Positions 55,180 to 64,000 of a stretch of DNA of 64,000 nucleotides are shown here, piece after piece. Each line of letters opens with the position of its first letter. Positions within the stretch are counted from its first letter, which is position 1. The stretch comes from Sitta carolinensis (taxonomy: Eukaryota; Chordata; Aves; Passeriformes; Sittidae): the NCBI GenBank assembly GCA_032173965.1, contig CM063284.1, forward strand, positions 134,949,625 through 135,013,624. The letters are read 5' to 3'. The position numbers were made by a program, and so were the translations under genes. The notes below the pieces were generated by a model that was given only the letters and a program-made list of their open reading frames with translations, ran no database searches and was not told the origin of the DNA.

Positions 55180-58100
55180 GTACTGAAACGTTCAGGGTTT
55201 ACTGTTACTGTATAGGATGTAATAATAAAACAAGTTTAAAGTAGAAACATAGAACAGACTTTAGTCAGGGATGAATAGATGAAGCAACTCACATGCATGT
55301 CTGTATAAATATACTAATTTTTTTACTCACTGTTTCCTTTGGATTCTCCAAGCCTCCTGTTCAGGACATGATATGCAAGCAGTTGATATGTGACAGACAT
55401 CCCCCGTGCTGTACTTTTACATAATTCTTGTGTGTTGAGGGCTGTTTGTTCCTTGTGACAGTATCTCTTATAAGTAATTTTCTTTACTTACAGTGAAGAA
55501 AAATATGCCTTAAAATGTACTAGGTAATACAGAGTTGTGTAGCTTTGCCTCCTTTATTTTTTTCCTTTTTAAAGCAGAACAGGATGAGCAGGATAAACCT
55601 CTATTCTGCAAACAACATTTGCGTTGTTCGCCATTTGGTGTGGTGTGGTAGAAACCTTGACTTCGTTTTTTTCTTTGTAGCAAGTTACAGTTCTCTTAAT
55701 ATCCTTACACAAAATGCCTCCAAGTTAGTGATGCTTAACTGACCTCTGTTCAGCTCATAAGTGCACAAGTCTTGTACAGACTTCTAGGGACCAAGGTAGA
55801 GTGTTTTGACATTATCTCAGAACACATTATGAAAAATCAAACTGTATTGCTCCCTTTCCTCACAGAAAAATTTCTATTAGACACTTTATCTATGAAAAGA
55901 TATTAACTCAATGGATGCAATAAAATTAAAAGTATTTGTAGTACTTCCTTCTTTTCCTGAAGTTAAGGTATGTGTATAGAAATACCACTGTTTCTGTTCA
56001 GCAATAGGTTTACAGATAAGATACACTAGTGATGAACAGATACACTAATGATGAATAAGCATCTCCTAAAACTGCTTGTTTTGGGTTTTTTTGGCTGATG
56101 GGAAAAGGATTGCAAATTTTTGTGTCTAGGCTTGAAGCCTTTCAGCAGTATATGTGCATTGACAAAAGCTACTTGTTAGAAGTTGGTGAGGCAAGTACTG
56201 GAACAGCTTTGGTTTTTACTTCGTTCTAATTTGCAGGTAATTTTCTTCACTCTTTACATTCTGTCTGTAGGTGACATTTTGGGTTGATCCTAGGCATGTC
56301 CTTACTTTTCAGTTTTAAGTGCTGTTTTGCAGAGGAATTAAGACCTGTGAGCCTTTGTTAGAAATTGGATGTACTGGAAAAAAATACACAGTTAAAATTT
56401 GCAGCATATTATTTATATGTTGTAATTTCTTCTGAGAATATTATAGGGAGTATTAACAGCATCTGTCTTTGACTTGCAGCATTACAGCCTATTTTCTAAG
56501 AGCTTTGGGGAGAATTCTGTTTCTAAAAAGTTGTGTAACACATTGCAGTGTCTATCCATACTTGGGGAGGTGGGTGGGAGAAAAATAGAATTCTGACTTG
56601 CTCAGATTCGAGTGCCAGATCTTGTTAAGTTTAGCATGTAATTTAGACTTTGTGCCACATATGGCAAGAATGTCCTCTTAAATGTTGTGTTACCTCTCCT
56701 TGATACATTTTCCCATGATGCAGGATGATAAACCTTCAAAAGTTTTCTGGAGAAAGCTTAAAAGAGTCATCCTCTGCTTTCTACTCTGATAGTGATTTTT
56801 GAGGCTCATAGTTAGCCATTCTTTAGGGTTTCAGCTGTGAAGTCTGTCATCACTGTGACTGCTGCTTATAAACTGAAATCTAGTGAAAGCCTATTTTTCA
56901 GCGTGTCTATGCAAAAAGGCTTTCATTAGGGTAAGATTGTCTCATTTCTCACTTTTTAAGTCTGCTTATTCTGTGTATGGTTAGAGTTGAGCTTAATCAC
57001 ACTTGTGACTCTGGACAAGTACAGAGGAATTCTCTGAGGAGCAGTGATTGGAACCTGGAATGCTTGCTCTGTTCTTTGCACTTGCTCTGGGTTAACTGCT
57101 TATGGCTACTGATAGAGGCAGGGTGTTGAGCACAGTAAGGGACAGGGTCATGTGAATATGCCCCATTCTGTACAGACAATAAATCAGTGTAACCAGTGTG
57201 CTGCAGTCACACTTGACTCACTGCTTACTGTGTACGTAGAAGTGCCCTGTCTTACAGCTGCATGGTTGGCTTCTGCTGTAGAAAAACATGCTGCTGTGGG
57301 GTTTTTTCATTCTTTGTACTGTTCCTTAAGGCAAAAAAAAAAGGTACTTAAAAAAGTCTGCTTGATTGTAACTGAAATTAGTAAGGGAGGTTTGGAATTC
57401 TTTGTTATTTTTGCTAACTTACTTAACTGTTTTGAAATGTAGTAGGTAAAGAAAAATTACTGAGGCTTGAAAAAACCCAAACCACTGACCTGGAAATGAA
57501 AGCACACATTTATTGTTCATTAAATGAGAAGGAGGACACTGATGAGGTTCAAAGCTTCTACAAAAAACAAAGCATAAAATAAATGTTATTTTCATGATAA
57601 AAGCTTCATAAATAATAAATTTCAGTTTTTATTCAATCTTGTGTGTTCAAGAATGCAATGAAATTATTTAGAGAACTTTGAAAACTTCTTGTTAGGAGTC
57701 CTTTCAAACTTTCTTAGAAGTGTTTTATTGAACTACTTAATCTTAATGTGTGGGCTCACCAATATCATAGTTTGGCTCTAGACCTCCCTTTATAATGATC
57801 TGATTTCCATCTCAGGTATTGCATGGGAGTTAGAGCTTCCATTTCCTGAGGTGTAAGGAATTTTAATGGTAAGAAGACCAGATAACTGAGTTATCTGCAT
57901 GTGCAGTTTAATCTACTTTCAATAGATATGTTTTTATCTGGATTAATATTTTCTGGACCAGCTTTAAGACTCAAGGGATCTATTTTTTAATAATCTAGAA
58001 TGCCCACATGATTTCCAGTATTAGAGTGGCTTAGCATTTCTCTTTAAGGATCTTAAATCTGAAAATCACCTTAAAAGAATTTTACTTCATGTCTTTAAAA

Positions 58101-58961
58101 TCTATTGTGTATAGGAAACTTGACTTCTACAAGTGTTATTTTGGGGAGTTTTGTTCCAGAACCAGAACTTCCTTTAACAATGAAGTATCATGTTGAACTA
58201 CTTAGAAGCTACATGCAGAGTCTAATTTGTATTTCATTTTCATAGACAATATTTTTATTACTTTTTCTCTCAACAGCTACTTAGTAATTATGGTCCGAGA
58301 GAAACAAGTCATTGGTTATTTTTTGGAGGATGTCCTAAAAGGCTGTTTCCCAGGGTTCTATAGCAACAGTTGAGCTGTTTATAGATGATAATTTTTTGAA
58401 TTATTTTTTCCCAAAGACTAGAAAACTAGGAGATTAGAGCAAACATCAGTATACTGGAGTTATATAGCAGTTGGTAGTGTGCATGCCATCGTCCAGTGTT
58501 TTTGTTTGAGCTTGTGCTCTGATTTGCAACTCTCTCTAACAGCATTCTTAGTAAATAATTCTTGCAGCTTTTTTGAAAAACTGAATTTATAAAAAAATAA
58601 AGAGCTGTTTCTGAAATTGAGGATTTGATTGATTTTAAAGGGATCTGGACTGAAGACCCAATGCAATAGGTCACAAAGGAGAAGCTGGGTTCATCTTCTT
58701 GTCTTCTTATTGGTAGGCAAGTGCATAGAAAGGGTTTTGTTCTTCATAAATAAGTCCCCATGATATTCTTTACTTTGAAGAATATATTCACACTGAAAAT
58801 ATTTTCAGTAGCTCAGAGAAGGAGCTTTGGAACTTTCTCCTTGCTCCAGAAGCAAGGAACCAAGGAGATTATATATGGGAAGCAGACTAGGCTCTCAGTT
58901 CACCTTTGGTGCTTATAGGATTGCAGGGGGATTACTCGTTGGAAGTAACTTACCAAGAACA

Positions 58962-59225
58962 GCATTACAGAATCATTTGGGCTGGAAAATACCTCTAAGG
59001 TCGAGTCCAATCTTTCCCTGATCACCACATTGTCAATTAGACTATGGCACTAAGTGCCACATCCAGTCAATTCTTGAACTTCCAGGGGTGGTGACTCCAC
59101 CACCTCCCTTTGCATCCCATTCCAATGCTTAGCAATCCTTTCTGTGAAGAAATTCCTCCTGATGCCGAGCCTAAACCTCCTATTGGCACATCTTGAGCCC
59201 TTTTCCTCTTGTCCTGTGTTGCATT
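58962..59225 (-). mobile_element. CR1 LINE 3'-end fragment
   Basis: 'ttacagaatcatttgggctggaaaatacctctaaggtcgagtccaat' is followed by 'ggggtggtgactccaccacctccct' and 'ttctgtgaagaaattcctcctgatgccgagcctaaacctcc'. An antisense CR1 of a different subfamily from the 27.9-kb copy, in OXR1 intron 5. Confidence 0.93.
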
Positions 59226-60342
59226 ATTTTTTTAAAAATAGATAAGAATTAAATAGTTCATCTCTTTTTGAGCTGCTATAAATCCATTGTTTTCAAGATA
59301 CTTCTATAATCTTTTGCTTCCTTATAGTAATTGCAAGTGAAGTGTTTGGTCAGCTACTTCATCAAATACAAATAAAATTCTGATTGGTCTGAGTGTTTCT
59401 CAATTTCTATTGCTGTAGTAAATTTTACATGGAAATAAACTTTCCAATTAATTTTTATGTTGAATGCCTGCCTACCTATTTGTGCTGAGGGTTTCTACAA
59501 AGATGAAGATAAGCTTTTATTATTTCTAGCTTTGTCTTTGAGGCTGCAGAGGCAGGCTTTTGGATGTTCCATATGTGCTAAGACCATGTCAATGTACTGG
59601 TTTGGGATTCTTTGCCATTAGATGGGTCATTGTCAGTCTTCTCTAGGAAGCTTCTGTTTACAACAGAAGGTCTTTTAATCTTGTTTTTCTTATGTAGTGA
59701 GTAGCCTTGCAAATGCACATGTTTTTGCCCCTGATATGATAGTGTTTCCTTAAGATACTAATAAGCCTGGCTTATGGGCTTTGGGAGGGGTAGGTTGATG
59801 TTTTCTGAACTGCTGAAACTGAGTCTGAAGCAAGACAACTGAAATGAGTTGTTGATGTGTAACTGGTTCTTCATACATGCTATTCTGATGACGTGACTAA
59901 TATTCAGAGAAACAGTGTCAAACATAAGAAGCTTTTTTAGTTTAATCATTTTTTGTGCTGTGCTGTCAGCTGAAGCAGTCTTTTCTGTGCTCTTGAAAGT
60001 GAGGTATAAAGCATTGGAGCTTGTTGATATGAATGATATGTCAGTTGTGACAGCACACCCCTGTACAAAAAAGCCATCTCTTCATTGCCTCAAAAGCTTT
60101 AGCACTTCCTGTGTACTTAATTTATAAAGGAAGGTTCTTGAGATAAGAAACAAATGAAGACAATATTATTCTGGAAATTAAGAGCTCTCTAATTAATTCA
60201 ATTAATGTTTTTTTTCTACTGAGTAATCCGTAATTGTGAAAGTTGGTGTTGAACACTTAAATCCTTCAGATGGAGCAGTCATACAGCCTTACCATCTTCT
60301 CTTCAGCCTGGCTGTTTGAAGATACAGTACATAGGCAATGAA

Positions 60343-60405
60343 AGAATAGAATAGGATATTCTGGTTTGAAGGGACCTACAATGATCATCCAGTCCAACTG
60401 CCATC
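60343..60405 (-). mobile_element. Short CR1 3'-end fragment
   Basis: 'agaataggatattctggtttgaagggacctacaatgatcatccagtccaact' is the antisense CR1 terminus, only about 60 bp. Confidence 0.8.
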
Positions 60406-62124
60406 AAGACTATGACAATTTCTTGTTTAGATCTAGAGAGTATTAATAAAATTCCATTTTCATGACCATTAATGAAAGAGCTCAGATGTAGAAAAGCTGT
60501 TGCTATTTTCTTTTATTTATGTGTTGAATTTACAGAAGTTATATTTGTTTAAAGAGAAGCAGTCATTCTTCTGAGTAGACTCATTGACTTCTGCAGTCAT
60601 ATTAAATTTGTTTTCTAGACTACAATAGATAAAATGTAGACTTCTTGTGACAGTTATCCTTTTGGAGGGACAACTTTAAAATATATTTCCACAATACAAT
60701 GCTGGGAAGCAATTGCCTGTAACAGTTTTATTTCAGTACTTTAAGCACCTTGGAATTAGGTAAATGTCTTCTGCTGACTTTAAAGTCTTTAACGCATATG
60801 TTGCACTTTAAAAGATATATATAAAATCTGATTAACCACTGAACAAGTAAGAGACTCAAGTATGTATGCTTGGGCTGCTTTTGAGATGCGTTAATTTTTC
60901 AATACTAGAAATAGCATAGGTCATTGTTGTAGACTTAATATTTTTGTTTTGGTTTGAATTTTTTTATAATTTGCACTTTTCTTTTTACTACTTGGCATTT
61001 TTTTTCCTCCTGAGAAGGTAATCAACTATTGCCTGGGAACAAAACTTCTCGAGTTCAGAAGAACTGTATCTGTGTTTGTGCTGTGCTAATGTCTTCTTGA
61101 AACAAAATTGAAAACAATCTCCTCGAATACACACCATTTATAATAGTTGTAAATGTTTTATCAGTAAGATAAATAATTAATTCCTTCTACAGCATGTGAA
61201 GTGAGTTCTTGCATGAAAGTTTGGAATGTTTGTCCAGATTTGTAAAGTCTTTAGGAGCCAAGATCTGTAACTGAAGTATTCCTTTCATTCTACTTGAATA
61301 TAGGTTTTCTCCAGTTCCAACAGTTAAATGAATTTCTGTAGCAGGTGATTGCTGTTTACATGTGTTTCTAACTTTTTTGGTGAAAAAAAGTTCAATGTAT
61401 TGTGAATTAGCTTTGTTTTTCTACTTGTATAAGAACACTACAATTCATAGTATGAATATCAACCTCAAAGATTTTTGTAGTCAAAATTTAAACTCTACTT
61501 CCATTCATGTACTACAGCAGTATCATCGTGATTCAAACCAACCAAAGTTTCGTTTTTGATAATCTTGAATATTTTTTATTCTAGTTTCATTTTGTAAATG
61601 TTTGTCCAATCAGTCAACATGTCTATTAAGTTAGAAGGGCTTGTATCATCATCTGTTACTTTTGTGTAAAGCAAGTTACGATAAATGACAGGTTTTGAAG
61701 GTCTCTCTAAATAAATGCTAGAAAGTGAGAGAGAAGAGTTAAGAGTCAAGTTTTAGACAAAAATTGCTTTCAAACCTATCAGTTAAGCCCTGTGGTTATC
61801 TGGAAAGGATGTCCTCTTATCTCAGAGGAGCTGTTTAGTGTATTCTTCAGTATGTAAGGGTTTCTCTTACTTTACTAAAACCAGTTATTGATTAGTTGTG
61901 AGGAATAAACTTTCCTTTTGGAAAAGCAGATGGTATTAATCTGCTTCCCTAGAAAAAGTTAGTTTCTTGTGTTTAATAGTGACTTGGTAGCATAACAGGT
62001 TGCTTAAATATAAGTTAAAAATGGCTTTATTTTAAAAAAAAAACACCTTTTTCCTACTGAAAAATGAAGAATAAGCTGAAATTTGAAGGAGAAAAATTAC
62101 CACTTCTTTTCCCTTTCATTTTAG

Positions 62125-62309
62125 GGTACTGTCAGTGGTGTGCTGCTAGTGACGCCAAATAATATAATGTTTGATCCTCATAAAATGGATCCTCTGGTCC
62201 AAGAGAATGGCTGTGAAGAATATGGCATCATGTGTCCAATGGAAGAAGTGATGTCAGCTGCTCTATATAAGGAAATTGTGGACAGCAAAATTAAGGAGTC
62301 ATTAAGCAT
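62125..62309 (+). CDS. OXR1: OXR1 exon 6: GRAM-like domain
   Basis: This 185-bp exon (61 codons plus two bases, AT) begins G-T-V-S-G-V-L-L-V-T-P-N-N-I-M-F-D-P-H-K. It continues through ENGCEEYGIMCPMEEVMSAA to S-K-I-K-E-S-L-S. The PNNIMFDPHK motif belongs to the GRAM-like domain shared by OXR1 and NCOA7. The IMCPMEEVMSAA variant is OXR1-type (NCOA7 has LICPMEEVVSIA). The donor is AT|GTAAGA at 62309/62310, so the next exon must begin by completing an Ile/Met codon. This is the last exon in the window. The long linker and the TLDc domain, which carries the anti-oxidant activity, lie beyond the right edge. Confidence 0.95.
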
Positions 62310-64000
62310 GTAAGATAGAACAGTATTTCTAAAGCTCTGAGTAAATCTGAACTGTAGCCACATTGTTGACCATACAAAACTAGCAAACCAGCATTTTCCT
62401 TCTCTTTTTCTTGTTAGAAAAGGGTGTTAAAGGTTGTCTTGGAAAGATTGTATAGAAAGTTTTCTTTACCTTCAGTTCTCACATCCTATGAATAATACAG
62501 GATAAATCTTCTATATATATGGACTCTAATTTCCTCCAATAGTCTCTTACAAAGATTTGTGGTACCACATCACTTCCTCTGCCCTTCCCCACTGTGGAAA
62601 CAGTAATAGATATTGTTTGGTTCTTCAGTAATTTAAAAACTGGTGTTCACAATAAGAAAGTGTAGCTTTGACAATTTTAGGTATAAATATTTATTGTTTA
62701 GCATTTTTCACTTGCTTCTCAATCTTCTTGCTCTGACAAATGATTTAAACTCATTTTCTAAGATTATATATCTTATCATGGGCTGAGGAGTATATTTTTC
62801 TCCCTTTATGGCTAGGGGAGGGACTGAATATTAACCATTAGGTATAGACTTTTTTTGGAGTAAACAGCGAATTTGGATAATTAAGCTCTAAGCACTAGTG
62901 TTTAGTGCAGCAGGTATTTAAAATCAACTTTAAAGAGCATTATGAGAAATCTTTGTTCCATTCTCTCTGTTTTTTAATGCCAAGCTTTTCTGTCTTGGAA
63001 GCCAAAAAGGATTTAAAAAAAAAATCATGCCACCTTTGCCTATCACAGCCCATAAAGCACAAACATTTGCAGACTGCCTCGATTATCTAGCTTCAGGGAA
63101 GTGGGCTTCTTTAACCAAGAGACTGTAAAGGTGTTTGCTTGATATGTAACAATATACCCTACTTAAAATAGTTGCATTTTTTAAGATGCTCACTAACTCT
63201 TAAAAATACCCTCTTACAATTCGTGTAGTTAGTACCCTAAGCACATCTTTCTTGGTAATCTTAATTATGGACACTCAGAAGTAGTAACTTGCCTCATACC
63301 ATTTTTAAGCTCAGCTTTGGCATAAACCTGGGGGTGAATTGGTATCTTGGCATGGTCTTGTTTGCTGCCTGATATCACATGTCTGTTGAAAGGGTAACTG
63401 AAGTATATGTTGCTACAGTACAGCTTTTGATGTAGAATGATGATGCCTTTGGCATGCTTTCTTTCTCAAAGTTTATTTTCCAGACTGAGTTTTGAAAAGT
63501 TGCTCACAGTTCTATTTCAATTGATACACAGTGGAAAGAATTAGATGTCTCTATTCTTAAATCATGATACTGCGGTTGCAAAACAAGTATTTTTCTAAAA
63601 TGTTTAGTTTGTTAGTCACTTAATAATGCCATTGATTTTCATGCTCATGTAGCACATGCATTTTCTGTTTTGTTTATAATACGAATGCATATGGAATGAA
63701 AACATGTTTGCTAATAAAAGGTCACACTCTGCAGTCAGAGGCCTATATGTCCAATTTGCTTTATCGTTCTTGTCAGCTTTATAAACTAGTGGATAAAACA
63801 CTCACTACCAGTATTTTCTTCACTTTCACTTTTGTGCCTTAGCTAAATGAGGCATATTTGTTAATTTGGAGGAAAACAGAAATCGTATCTTTTAAGTCTG
63901 TAAACAGAAGCCCTAACAGCTTCAGCTAGATCTGATAAGACCCATGTGTCTTGAGGTATTTGACGCTTAAATCATGTTTTCTCATTGTTTGTTTTTTTTC
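62310..64000 (+). other. OXR1: OXR1 intron 6, partial
   Basis: AT-rich sequence after the exon 6 donor, running off the window. I see no exon, repeat family member or RNA gene. Confidence 0.7.

Larger units (their letters stand above)
55180..62124 (+). other. OXR1: OXR1 intron 5 (6.9 kb)
   Basis: AT-rich intron from donor GTACTG to acceptor CATTTTAG. It contains antisense CR1 3'-end fragments at about 58.96-59.22 kb and 60.34-60.41 kb. Nothing else recognisable was seen. Confidence 0.75.

Noticed and set aside
62310..62315. Reading exon 6 through into a Met-stop ending
   Set aside because: A good donor (GTAAGA) sits exactly where OXR1 is expected to splice, so the apparent stop is intronic.

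Overview
This is a stretch of bird nuclear genome. It has AT-rich non-coding DNA, a single short GC-rich promoter island, multi-exon coding segments with GT-AG introns, many CR1 LINE fragments on both strands, and LTRs of avian endogenous retroviruses. A passerine or other neoavian is plausible from the LTR types, but the species cannot be fixed from sequence alone.

The one gene I can support is OXR1 (oxidation resistance 1) on the + strand. A CpG island at about 30.83-31.58 kb holds the first exon of the short, internally promoted isoform family (start ATG 31042, in a near-perfect Kozak context). Five further coding exons follow at 43540-43622, 49915-50022, 51128-51240, 55027-55179 and 62125-62309. 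Splice phases agree at every junction. Together they encode a short isoform-specific N-terminus, a LysM domain and the start of the GRAM-like domain. The later exons, including the C-terminal TLDc domain, lie beyond the right edge. Exon 4 as written has a one-base deletion in a C run that creates a stop, so it is either an assembly error or a real lesion.

The left 30.8 kb carries no exon I could recognise. It is upstream of this promoter and may be intergenic or an intron of longer OXR1 transcripts. It holds a CR1 split by a 291-bp LTR-like insert (0.34-1.44 kb), an internally deleted CR1 (8.17-8.92 kb), a 1.3-kb LTR (13.66-14.98 kb), a very old, nearly colinear CR1 (18.5-19.5 kb) and an ERVL-type LTR (19.68-20.34 kb). 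A hexamer-based minisatellite of nearly 1 kb (20.5-21.48 kb) follows that LTR directly, and two more CR1 fragments lie at 27.9-29.35 kb.

The right half is OXR1 introns. They contain CR1 fragments (34.4, 36.6, 40.7, 54.7, 59.0 and 60.3 kb) and a clean solo LTR at 45490-46079 with a perfect 6-bp target-site duplication. I saw no rRNA, tRNA or CRISPR, and no sign of a previously undescribed system. The most useful leads are the exon-4 frameshift, the short uORF just before the OXR1 start, the large hexamer minisatellite next to an LTR, and the well-preserved ancient CR1.
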